Made by a program: the position numbers and the translations under genes. A model generated the notes under the pieces. That model worked only from the letters and a program-made list of their open reading frames with translations. It was not told the origin of the DNA and did no database searches. This document shows positions 18,803-25,609 of a stretch of 64,000 nt of DNA, one piece after another; position 1 is the first letter of the stretch, and each line of letters starts with the position of its first letter. The stretch is taken from contig OZ241182.1 of assembly GCA_965199595.1 (NCBI GenBank), positions 930,001 to 994,000 of the forward strand, written 5' to 3'. The stretch comes from JBBROS01 sp965199595 (GTDB taxonomy: Bacteria > Pseudomonadota > Alphaproteobacteria > Acetobacterales > Acetobacteraceae).

Positions 18803-19951
18803 ATGTCCGTCCCTCTGCAGCAGGTGCTCCGAGTCGGCGCCTATGTCGTGAAGCAGCATCTCAGCGGCCGGAAGCGCTACCCGCTCGTGCTGATGCTTGA
18901 GCCGCTCTTCCGGTGCAACCTGGCCTGTTCCGGTTGCGGCAAGATCGACTATCCGGCTCCCATCCTGAACCAGCGCCTTTCCGTGAAGGACGCGCTGGAT
19001 GCAGTGGATGAGTGCGGCGCGCCGGTGGTGGCCATCGCCGGTGGCGAGCCGCTGCTGCACAAGGAGATGCCCGAGATCGTCGCCAAGATCCTGGAGCGCA
19101 AGAAGTTCGTCTATCTCTGCACGAACGCGCTGCTGCTCGAGAAGAAGATGGACGACTACAAGCCCAACCCGTTCTTCAGCTGGGACATCCACCTGGACGG
19201 CGACAAGGCCATGCACGACAAGGCCGTGGAGCAGGAAGGCGTCTATGACAAGGCGATCGCCGCCATCAAGGAGGCGAAGCGCCGCGGGTTCCGCCTGTCC
19301 ATCAACTGCACGCTGTTCGATGGCGCACAGCCGGAGCGGGTGGCGAAGTTCTTCGACAGCGTGATGGCGCTGGGGGTGGACGGGATCATGACGTCGCCGG
19401 GCTATGCCTACGAGCGGGCACCGGACCAGGCGCATTTCCTGTCACGGCAGAAGACCAAGCAGCTGTTCCGCGACATCCTGAAGCACGGCCGCGGCAAGGG
19501 CTGGAAGTTCACCCAGAGCCCGCTGTTCATGAGCTTCCTGACCGGCAATGAGAGCTATCACTGCACGCCCTGGGGCAAGCCGACCCGCAACGTGTTCGGC
19601 TGGCAGCGGCCCTGCTATCTGCTGGGCGAGGGCTATGCCAAGACCTTCACCGAGCTGATGAGCTCGACCGATTGGGACAAGTACGGCACCGGCAACTACG
19701 AGAAGTGCGCCGACTGCATGGTCCATTCGGGGTATGAGAGCACCGCGGTGATGGACGCGGTGAAGAGCCCGTTCAAGACGATGATGACGGCGATCCGTGG
19801 CCCGAAGCTGGATGGCCCGATGGCACCGGAGATCGACCTGACGAAGCAGCGTCCGGCGGACTACGTGTTCAGCAAGCACGTACAGGACAAGATGGCCGAG
19901 CTGAAGCACAAGAAGCCGGCCAAGGCCGAGCTGGAAGACGCGGCGGACTGA
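18803..19951 (+). CDS. hpnH: Adenosyl-hopane transferase HpnH (radical SAM)
   Basis: A 382-residue radical SAM enzyme that joins the 5'-deoxyadenosyl group of SAM to diploptene, making adenosylhopane, the first step of side-chain elongation. The 4Fe-4S motif CNLACSGC is at residues 38-45. A C-terminal cysteine group (HCTPW, RPCYL, KCADCMVH) matches the family. The ATG at 18803 gives the conserved N-terminus MSVPLQQVLRVGAYV; earlier in-frame ATGs lack family sequence. Transcribed alone, divergent from dxs, with a strong palindrome just after its stop. Confidence 0.95.
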   Translation: MSVPLQQVLRVGAYVVKQHLSGRKRYPLVLMLEPLFRCNLACSGCGKIDYPAPILNQRLSVKDALDAVDECGAPVVAIAGGEPLLHKEMPEIVAKILERKKFVYLCTNALLLEKKMDDYKPNPFFSWDIHLDGDKAMHDKAVEQEGVYDKAIAAIKEAKRRGFRLSINCTLFDGAQPERVAKFFDSVMALGVDGIMTSPGYAYERAPDQAHFLSRQKTKQLFRDILKHGRGKGWKFTQSPLFMSFLTGNESYHCTPWGKPTRNVFGWQRPCYLLGEGYAKTFTELMSSTDWDKYGTGNYEKCADCMVHSGYESTAVMDAVKSPFKTMMTAIRGPKLDGPMAPEIDLTKQRPADYVFSKHVQDKMAELKHKKPAKAELEDAAD

Positions 19952-19957
19952 GTCTTC

Positions 19958-19980
19958 GCCCCCGGGTCATTCCCGGGGGC
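19958..19980. terminator. Bidirectional stem-loop between hpnH and the convergent acetyltransferase
   Basis: A perfect 9-base stem GCCCCCGGG / CCCGGGGGC with a 5-base loop (TCATT), placed seven bases after the hpnH stop. The acetyltransferase stop codon (minus strand, 19967-19969) lies in the loop. No T tract follows on either strand, so rho-independent termination is uncertain. Confidence 0.55.
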
Positions 19981-20431
19981 CGAGTGTCTTCTGCATGAAG
20001 CGGCTGCCGGGGTCCGCGGCGTCGGGTCCGAACGGCGGGGCGGGCTGGTAGCCGGCGGTGGTGTAGAGGGCGATGGCGGCTTCGGCGCGCCGGCCGGTTT
20101 CCAGTTGGGCGGTGGCGAAGCGTTCGAGCCGGGCCAGGTGTTCCATCGCCGCCAGCATGGCCCGGCCCACCCCCTGGCCGCGCGCCTCCGGATGCACGAA
20201 GAGGCGTTTCAGCTCGATTGTGCTCTCGGAGAGCGGCACGTAGCCGCCGCAGCCGACAGCCTTGCCATCGCGGCGGGCGACGAAGAAGCGGATGTCGCGG
20301 GCGAGCAGGGCTTCGGGCGTGAGGCCGATGCGGCGTTCACCGGGATAGAGCAGGAGGCTTGCGGCATCCGCCAGGCGGAACAGGGTTTCGACCTCGGGCT
20401 GGTCGGGGATTTCCTGCTCGACCCGGATCAT
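19967..20431 (-). CDS. GNAT-family N-acetyltransferase
   Basis: A 154-residue protein with the GNAT fold. The acetyl-CoA binding motif A is clear: LFVHPEARGQGVGRAML near residues 77-93, followed by the motif B segment ALYTTAGYQ near 126. Substrate unknown. It is the last gene of the reverse operon that includes hpnG; its ATG overlaps the hpnG stop (ATGA). Nothing ties it to hopanoid chemistry except position. Confidence 0.85.
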   Translation of the reverse strand: MIRVEQEIPDQPEVETLFRLADAASLLLYPGERRIGLTPEALLARDIRFFVARRDGKAVGCGGYVPLSESTIELKRLFVHPEARGQGVGRAMLAAMEHLARLERFATAQLETGRRAEAAIALYTTAGYQPAPPFGPDAADPGSRFMQKTLGPRE

Positions 20432-21099
20432 GCGAGGCGGGTGGGGGCGAGGCGAGTGGGGGCGAGGCGGGTGGCGGCGACGCGGGCCAGCAGGGCGCGG
20501 CGGGCGTGGGCGGCGTCTCGGGCCAGGGTGAGCAGGGCCGGGATCTCGTTGGGGTGGGCCAGGACGGCGGCGAGGATGCGGCGGGGGCCGATGCCGCCAG
20601 CCGGGTCGAGCGCCACCAGGGCGGCGTGGGGCAGGGTGCGGGCAGCGTCGTCGCAGATGGCGCGGAGCACGGCGAAGGCCAGGCCGTGCCGGGCGGCGGC
20701 GCGAGCGACGGCGGCGGATTCGAGATCGACGGCGTGGGCGCCGGTGCTGACGCGGGCCGCCTGTTTATCGGCGGCGGTGACCAGGATGCTGCCGCCGCCG
20801 AGCAGGACATGGGGGGTCGGGCCGCCGAGGCTGGTGTTGAGGATGGGGTCGGTGGACCAGTGCTGGCCATCGTGGATGACGGTGGTGGGGATGATGATCG
20901 TGCCGGGGGTGAGCGCCGGGTCGAGGCCGCCGGCGAGGCCGAAGCTGATGAGGGCGTCGACCTCGGGGGCGAGGCGGTCAGCGGCGGCTTCCGCACCCTG
21001 GGCGGTGCCGCCGCCGATGCCGACGGGGAGGTTCCAGCTTTTGGCGAGCCTCGCTTCGGCCTGGAGGCCGACGATCAGGCCGATCCTGTTTGAGATCAG
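20428..21099 (-). CDS. hpnG: Hopanoid-associated phosphorylase/nucleosidase HpnG, non-canonical start
   Basis: Purine-nucleoside-phosphorylase-fold protein of about 216-223 residues. HpnG removes adenine from adenosylhopane made by HpnH. Visible family features: VGLQAEARLA at the N-terminus, LISFGLAGGLDP near residue 55, and the VDLESAAVARAAARHGLAF motif with the ribose/base-binding DLES. No ATG, GTG or TTG exists in frame before the first family motif. The candidates are CTG at 21099, overlapping the upstream stop as CTGA, or CTG at 21078 with AGGATCGG just upstream. The C-terminus is a three-copy RLAPT-type tail made by a 15-base tandem repeat. The stop overlaps the GNAT gene. Confidence 0.8.
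   Translation of the reverse strand: MISNRIGLIVGLQAEARLAKSWNLPVGIGGGTAQGAEAAADRLAPEVDALISFGLAGGLDPALTPGTIIIPTTVIHDGQHWSTDPILNTSLGGPTPHVLLGGGSILVTAADKQAARVSTGAHAVDLESAAVARAAARHGLAFAVLRAICDDAARTLPHAALVALDPAGGIGPRRILAAVLAHPNEIPALLTLARDAAHARRALLARVAATRLAPTRLAPTRLA
20432..20476. repeat. Three-copy 15-base tandem repeat at the 3' end of hpnG
   Basis: Three consecutive 15-mers (20432-20446, 20447-20461, 20462-20476), each GCGAGGCGRGTGGSG with one or two differences. On the minus strand they encode the RLAPT repeat ending HpnG. The unit is a multiple of three, so copy-number change keeps the frame. Confidence 0.85.
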
Positions 21100-21695
21100 G
21101 CGGATGGGGTGGTGACGCCGATCATGTCGCCTTCCCGGACCAGGGCGGCGAGGCGGGTCTCGTTCCAGCCTTCGGTATTGGCGGGGCGGAGCGGGAGGAC
21201 CATCCAGCGGTAGTCCGCGGTGCTGTCCACCACGCGGATGCTGGTGCCGGGGGCGAGTGTGGTGCCCCATTCGCCGAGGACGCCGGCCGGGTCGCGGACG
21301 GCGCGGGCGCGGTAGGCCGGAGATTTGAACCAGAAGGGCGGGTAGCCCAGAACGCCGCGTGGATAGCAGCTGCACAGGGTGCAGACGACCAGGTGGTGGG
21401 TGTCGGCGGTGTTCTCCAGCACGCCGAGCGGCGGCAGGCCGCGCATGGGGATGCCCATGGTTTCCGCGGCGGCGGCGCCGTCGTGCAGCATGGCGGCGCG
21501 GAAGGCCGGGTCGGTCCAGGCGCGGGCGACCATGCGGGCGCCCATGGCGGGGCTGGCGCGGTCGGTGTGGGCGATCCGTTCGGTGATCTCCTCGGGCGTG
21601 GCGATCGCCTTTTCCTGCAGCAGCAGGCGGATGGCCGCGAGCAGGCGGTCGCTTGGGGTTTCGAGCAGGCCGGGGTTCTCGAGGAGGATGGTCAT
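21096..21695 (-). CDS. Cobalt-type nitrile hydratase alpha / thiocyanate hydrolase gamma-like subunit
   Basis: A 199-residue catalytic subunit of the nitrile hydratase superfamily. The metal-claw motif VCTLCSC is present near residues 103-110; threonine in CTLC (rather than serine) marks the cobalt type in this family. Downstream LGYPPFWFKSPAYRARAVRD matches the family. Nitrile hydratase makes amides from nitriles; the related thiocyanate hydrolase makes carbonyl sulfide and ammonia from thiocyanate. The partner subunit is split into the two preceding small genes, the arrangement of thiocyanate hydrolase (scnB-scnA-scnC), so either activity is possible. Start ATG 21695 overlaps the upstream stop; the end overlaps hpnG. 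Confidence 0.85.
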   Translation of the reverse strand: MTILLENPGLLETPSDRLLAAIRLLLQEKAIATPEEITERIAHTDRASPAMGARMVARAWTDPAFRAAMLHDGAAAAETMGIPMRGLPPLGVLENTADTHHLVVCTLCSCYPRGVLGYPPFWFKSPAYRARAVRDPAGVLGEWGTTLAPGTSIRVVDSTADYRWMVLPLRPANTEGWNETRLAALVREGDMIGVTTPSA

Positions 21696-21979
21696 GCCGT
21701 GGTTCCGATCGGGTCCAGCCAGTGTTCGAAGATCTCGACCAGCAGCTCGTTGCCGCCTGCATCGGGCCAGAGGGCCTGGGGGCGGAAGGCGACGTGATAC
21801 AGGCCGAGCGGCGCGGCGGGGCGGGCGAAGGCAAGGTCCTCGGGGTTCGGGAAGGTGCCGAGATGGCGGATGACGGTGCCTTCGTGGCCGCGCAGGTAGT
21901 GCGGGGTGCGGATGTGGCAGGGGCCGCGGGTTTCCGGCCAGTCGTCGCGCACGCGGACGGGGGTGCCGGGTTTCAGCAT
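21692..21979 (-). CDS. Nitrile hydratase beta C-terminal half / thiocyanate hydrolase alpha-like subunit
   Basis: A 95-residue SH3-like barrel equivalent to the C-terminal half of nitrile hydratase beta. Visible features: GTPVRVRDDWPETRGPCHIR near residues 5-24, YLRGHEGTVIRHLGTFPNPE near 28-47 and LYHVAF near 60. In two-subunit nitrile hydratases this half is fused to the N-terminal half. The ATG at 21979 overlaps the end of the upstream gene by seven bases, and the stop overlaps the catalytic subunit gene by four, so all three are translationally linked. Confidence 0.85.
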   Translation of the reverse strand: MLKPGTPVRVRDDWPETRGPCHIRTPHYLRGHEGTVIRHLGTFPNPEDLAFARPAAPLGLYHVAFRPQALWPDAGGNELLVEIFEHWLDPIGTTA

Positions 21980-22293
21980 CGGTCGAGTGCCGCCTGCAGC
22001 TCGGCCTCGGTGATCACGCCGCGGGCCAGCAGGTTGTCGGTGATCGCGCGGATCCATCTCTGGTAGTAGCTGAGCCGAAGGTACTCGGCCTCGGGGATCG
22101 CCTCGATGCCCCGGCGCAGCTCGTCGACGCTCATGACCTTCTTGGTGCCGAGGATCTGGCGGATGGCGTCCACCGCCCGGTCGAAGTCGGTGAGGGTGTG
22201 GTCGGCGGTGTCGATGGGTTCGCAGAGGAACTTCGGCACGCCGCCCATGTCGTGGTGGGCGCGGGGGCGGGCGGGGTCGAGGGTTTGGGTCAT
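21973..22293 (-). CDS. Nitrile hydratase beta N-terminal half / thiocyanate hydrolase beta-like (or accessory) subunit
   Basis: A 106-residue helical protein equivalent to the N-terminal part of nitrile hydratase beta: HDMGGVPKF near residues 14-22 and LSYYQRWIRAITDNLLARGV near 78-97 followed by an ITEAEL stretch. Nitrile hydratase activator proteins share this fold, so it could be the structural N-half or a cobalt-insertion helper; order and coupling favour the structural role. ATG 22293 overlaps the stop of the SH3 gene by four bases. Confidence 0.78.
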   Translation of the reverse strand: MTQTLDPARPRAHHDMGGVPKFLCEPIDTADHTLTDFDRAVDAIRQILGTKKVMSVDELRRGIEAIPEAEYLRLSYYQRWIRAITDNLLARGVITEAELQAALDRC

Positions 22294-22988
22294 TGGATGG
22301 CCTCCCCGGGGAAGGTGCCCCAGATGTCGGTGCGTTTGATCCAGCCACGGTAGTCCTGGATGCTGGCCTGGCACCAGTCCGCCCCGGCCTCGCAGCTGCG
22401 GAGACGGAGGATGACGCCGGGCTTGAGGCGGGCGACTGCGGTGGCGTCGTCCCTGGGGTCGCGGCGGAGCATGTGCTCGGCCTCGATGACCACGCCGGTG
22501 CGGCGGGGGGCGAGGACGGCCTGGTTGACCCAGCCCTTCACGCCTTCCTGGTCGCGGATCAGGCGCCACACCTCGAATTCGCGCTCGATCTGCACCGGCA
22601 GGTCGCGACGTTTGTAGAGCCATTCGATGGGGTAGCGGGTGCCGGGGCCGGTGCGGAGGTTCACTTCATCGGAGCGCAGCGCGGCGAAGCGGGGCAGGGG
22701 CGCGCCGGTGTTGCTGCCCTTGCCGGGCTCGGCGGGCTTTTCAGGCTCGGGCGCCACGACCGGCGCGGGGACGGCGACCGGAGGCGCGGGCTTTGCTGCG
22801 GGCTTTGGGTGCTGGGCGTGGGGGCCGGGCCTGGGCTTCACCAGCGGGGCACTGTGCACGGCGGTGCGTGGGGCGGGCTTCACGGCCGGTTTGTCGGCTG
22901 GTTTCGCGGGAGCGGGCTGGGCCGATAGCCCGGCGGGGCCGATCATCAGGGCAGCGAGGAACGTGATCCGTGCAAGAGGCCTTGGCAT
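22290..22988 (-). CDS. SH3-domain periplasmic protein
   Basis: A 232-residue exported protein. A signal peptide (about residues 1-24) is followed by a proline/alanine/lysine-rich linker of about 75 residues, then two bacterial SH3-type domains: one from about 105 (LRSDEVNLRTGPGTRYPIEW) and one from about 165 (EAEHMLRRDPRDDATAVARL). Such proteins usually bind peptidoglycan or act as periplasmic scaffolds. Its presence in the nitrile hydratase-like operon is unexplained. The start has a strong GGAGGG site in the loop of a hairpin (see 22981-23005). Confidence 0.85.
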   Translation of the reverse strand: MPRPLARITFLAALMIGPAGLSAQPAPAKPADKPAVKPAPRTAVHSAPLVKPRPGPHAQHPKPAAKPAPPVAVPAPVVAPEPEKPAEPGKGSNTGAPLPRFAALRSDEVNLRTGPGTRYPIEWLYKRRDLPVQIEREFEVWRLIRDQEGVKGWVNQAVLAPRRTGVVIEAEHMLRRDPRDDATAVARLKPGVILRLRSCEAGADWCQASIQDYRGWIKRTDIWGTFPGEAIQ

Positions 22989-23005
22989 GGACCCTCCGTG
23001 CCAAG
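22981..23005 (-). promoter_or_regulatory. Hairpin enclosing the ribosome-binding site of the SH3-protein gene
   Basis: On the minus strand CTTGGCA (7 bases) and TGCCAAG form a perfect stem around an 11-base loop CGGAGGGTCCA. The loop contains the Shine-Dalgarno GGAGGG, and the ATG spans the loop-stem border (A in the loop, TG in the stem). This could tune translation, but the inverted repeat could also be an operator. Confidence 0.45.
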
Positions 23006-23034
23006 TGGCGGGGTGGCGGTCAAGGACGACGTCA

Positions 23035-23433
23035 CTAGAGGGTCAGCAACTGGCCGCCGCCCGCTTCGGTCAGGAAGGTGGGGATGCCGGCGATGGTGAC
23101 ACCGGGCAGCAGGCGCGCTGGGGGGATTCCGGCGATGCGCAGTCCGGAATCGCAGGCCAGCAGCACCGTGCCCAGATCTGCCGCGGCGTCCCGCAGCGTG
23201 CTGAACCCGGCAACGCCCCTGGCCTGGATCGCGGTGTCCTGGCTGGCGGCGTCCTGCTCCGTGCCGGTCAGGGCGGACCAGTCGGCGCAGAGGGCGTGGC
23301 AGCCGGCGTTGGTGGCGAACAGCACCACGCGGCGGCCGACGGCGCCAGCCCCGGCGGCCAGCATGAAGGCATAGTGCGCGCGCTCGAAACTGCCGCTGAG
23401 CAGGAGGATGCCGAGCGAACTAGGCGGCGACAC
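23035..23433 (-). CDS. DsrE-like sulfur-relay family protein
   Basis: A 132-residue soluble protein resembling the DsrE/DsrF/peroxiredoxin-like family: LGILLLSGSFERAHYAFMLA at the N-terminus, VVLFATNAGCHALCADW in the middle and LLACDSGLRIAG near residue 92. Cysteines at about 54, 58 and 93 could carry sulfur. GTG start at 23433 lies inside the end of the moeB-like gene (14-base overlap), pairing it with an adenylyltransferase that activates sulfur-carrier proteins. The exact relay is not known. Confidence 0.75.
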   Translation of the reverse strand: MSPPSSLGILLLSGSFERAHYAFMLAAGAGAVGRRVVLFATNAGCHALCADWSALTGTEQDAASQDTAIQARGVAGFSTLRDAAADLGTVLLACDSGLRIAGIPPARLLPGVTIAGIPTFLTEAGGGQLLTL

Positions 23434-24226
23434 AGGTGCGGACCAGGCCGGTGATGCTGGGGCTGGGGCCGCAGAGGGCGCAGGCCGGGTCCTTGCGCAG
23501 GCGGATGGTGCGGATGCGGGCGGCCAGCGCGTCCCAGATCAGCAGCCGGCCGGAGAGGCCCTCGCCGATGCCCATGACCTCCTTCAGCACCTCGGTGGCC
23601 TGCAGGCTTCCCATGACGCCGGTGACAGCGCCCAGGATGCCGGCCTCGCTGCAGGACGGCACCAGGCCCGGCGGCGGCGGCGCGGGATGCAGGCAGCGGT
23701 AGCAGGGGCCATCGGGGTCCGCGTGCGGCTTGAAGGTGGAGAGCTGGCCGTCGAAGCGCAGCACGGCGGCCGAGACCAGGGTGCGGGCGGCGAGCACGCA
23801 GGCGTCGGCGACCAGGAAGCGGGTGTCGAAGTTGTCGCTGCCGTCGCAGACCAGGTCGTAGGCGCTGATGAGCTGCATGGCATTGTCGGCGGTGAGGCGG
23901 GTCTGGTGCTGCTCGATGACCACGGCGGGGTTGATGGCGCGGGCGGCTTCCGCGGCGGACTGCACCTTGGGCTGGCCCAGGCGCTCCGTGGTGTGGGCGA
24001 TCTGGCGCTGCAGGTTGGTGAGATCGACCGTGTCGTCGTCCACCAGGCCGATGGTGCCGATGCCGGCGGCGGCGAGATACAGCAGCAGCGGGCTGCCGAG
24101 GCCGCCGGCGCCGATCAGCAGCACGCGGGCATCGCGCAGCCGGGCCTGGCCGGTGCCGCCGACCTCGGCGAGCAGGATGTGGCGGCTGTAGCGGGTGATC
24201 TCGTCATCGGTGAATTCAGCGTGCAT
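23420..24226 (-). CDS. moeB: MoeB/ThiF/HesA-family adenylyltransferase
   Basis: E1-like enzyme of 268 residues that adenylates the C-terminal glycine of a ubiquitin-like sulfur carrier (MoaD or ThiS). The nucleotide site GAGGLGSPLLLYLAAAG is near residues 33-49; VDLTNLQRQIAH and CDGSDNFDTRF follow; two CxxC pairs (CYRC near 178 and CALC near 252) bind zinc. The ATG at 24226 matches family N-termini (DDEITRYSRHILL). MoeB and ThiF cannot be separated by eye; thiS and thiG lie 34 kb away. First gene of the reverse operon running to the GNAT gene; 34 bases separate it from divergent queC. Confidence 0.9.
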   Translation of the reverse strand: MHAEFTDDEITRYSRHILLAEVGGTGQARLRDARVLLIGAGGLGSPLLLYLAAAGIGTIGLVDDDTVDLTNLQRQIAHTTERLGQPKVQSAAEAARAINPAVVIEQHQTRLTADNAMQLISAYDLVCDGSDNFDTRFLVADACVLAARTLVSAAVLRFDGQLSTFKPHADPDGPCYRCLHPAPPPPGLVPSCSEAGILGAVTGVMGSLQATEVLKEVMGIGEGLSGRLLIWDALAARIRTIRLRKDPACALCGPSPSITGLVRTCVAA

Positions 24227-24260
24227 AGGAGGCAGATAAGCAGGCACGGGGCGGATTGCG

Positions 24261-24950
24261 ATGGGAGAGGGGGAGGCGGCGCTGGTGCTGTTCAGCGGCG
24301 GGCAGGACAGCACGGCGTGTCTGGGCTGGGCGCTGGAGCGGTGGGCGCGGGTGGAGACGGCGGGCTTCGCCTATGGGCAGCGCCATGCGGTGGAGCTGGC
24401 GTGCCGCGGGCCGGTTCGGACTGCGGTGGATGCGCGCTGGCCGGGGCGGCTGGGGGAGGACCATGTGCTGGATGTGGCTGGGGCGTTCGCCGGGCTGGGG
24501 GCGACGGCGATGACATCCGGGGCGGAGATCACCATGGGAGCGGAAGGGCTGCCCACGACCTTCGTGCCGGGGCGGAACCTGGTGTTCCTGACCATGGCGG
24601 CGGCGCTGGCGTATCGGCGGGGCATCCGGCACATCGTGGGCGGCATGTGCGAGACGGATTTCAGCGGCTACCCGGATTGCCGGGACGACACGGTGAAGGC
24701 GATGCAGCTGGCGCTGAACCTGGGGATGGCCCGGCGGTTCGTGCTGCATACGCCGCTGATGTGGCTGGACAAGGCGGCGACCTGGGCGATGGCGGAGCAG
24801 CTGGGGCTGCGGGAGGTGACGGTGGAGCTGACGCACACGTGCTACCTGGGAGACCGGGTGCACCGGCACCCCTGGGGCTATGGCTGCGGCACCTGTCCGG
24901 CCTGTGTGCTGCGGGCTGATGGCTTTGCCCGGTTCGAGGCGGGACAGTGA
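24261..24950 (+). CDS. queC: 7-cyano-7-deazaguanine synthase QueC
   Basis: Converts 7-carboxy-7-deazaguanine to preQ0 with ATP and ammonia in queuosine biosynthesis. 229 residues. PP-loop motif SGGQDST at residues 12-18; GGMCETDFSGYPDCR near 130-144; and the zinc-binding cysteines in HTCYLGD plus GCGTCPACVLR at the C-terminus. Start ATG 24261. The stop overlaps dedA (GTGA). Other que genes are not in the window. Confidence 0.95.
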   Translation: MGEGEAALVLFSGGQDSTACLGWALERWARVETAGFAYGQRHAVELACRGPVRTAVDARWPGRLGEDHVLDVAGAFAGLGATAMTSGAEITMGAEGLPTTFVPGRNLVFLTMAAALAYRRGIRHIVGGMCETDFSGYPDCRDDTVKAMQLALNLGMARRFVLHTPLMWLDKAATWAMAEQLGLREVTVELTHTCYLGDRVHRHPWGYGCGTCPACVLRADGFARFEAGQ

Positions 24951-25609
24951 TCGCCTTCTTCGAGCACCTGGTCGAGCAGTACGGCTATGGCATCGTGGGG
25001 GTGGTGATCTGCCTGGAGTCGATGGGGCTGCCGCTGCCGGGGGAGAGCCTGCTGATCGCGGCGGCCATCTATGCGGCCACCACGGGCAAGATCCAGATCG
25101 AGTGGATCGTGCTGGCGGCGGCGGCGGGCGCGATCATGGGGGACAACTTCGGCTACCTGATCGGGCAGAAGCTGGGGCGTCCGGCGCTGGAGAAGTGGGG
25201 ACCGAAGATCTACCTGACGGTGGAGCGGCAGCGGCTGGGGCAGTACCTGTTCCTGCGCTATGGCGGCGTGGTGGTGTTCTTCGGGCGGTTCATCGCGTTC
25301 CTGCGGACCTTCGCGGCGCTGCTGGCCGGGGCGAACGGGATGGGGTGGGGGCGGTTCCTGCTGTGGAACGCGCTGGGCGGGATCGTCTGGACGCATCTGT
25401 ATGGGATCGGCGCCTATTTCCTCGGCACGCAGGTGCATCGGCTGGCCGGGCCGGTCGGGCTGGTGATCGGCGGCGTCGCGGCGGTGATCGTGGTGTGGGT
25501 GGTGGTGTTCCTGAAACGCAACGAGGCGCGGATCATCAAGCAGGCGGAGGCGGCGATGGCGGCGCACGAGGCGGAGCAGGCGGCGGCCCAGGTGGCGAAG
25601 CGCCGGTAG
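24947..25609 (+). CDS. DedA-family membrane protein
   Basis: A 220-residue integral membrane protein of the DedA (SNARE-associated/VTT) family, involved in undecaprenyl phosphate or phospholipid translocation and envelope homeostasis. Visible: PLPGESLLIAAAIYA near residues 29-43, GAIMGDNFGYLIG near 62-74, and the conserved FGRFIAFLRTFAALLAG motif near 112-128 with the basic residues the family needs. GTG start overlaps the queC stop. The last 25 codons overlap the convergent M23 gene by 74 bases. Confidence 0.9.
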   Translation: MIAFFEHLVEQYGYGIVGVVICLESMGLPLPGESLLIAAAIYAATTGKIQIEWIVLAAAAGAIMGDNFGYLIGQKLGRPALEKWGPKIYLTVERQRLGQYLFLRYGGVVVFFGRFIAFLRTFAALLAGANGMGWGRFLLWNALGGIVWTHLYGIGAYFLGTQVHRLAGPVGLVIGGVAAVIVVWVVVFLKRNEARIIKQAEAAMAAHEAEQAAAQVAKRR

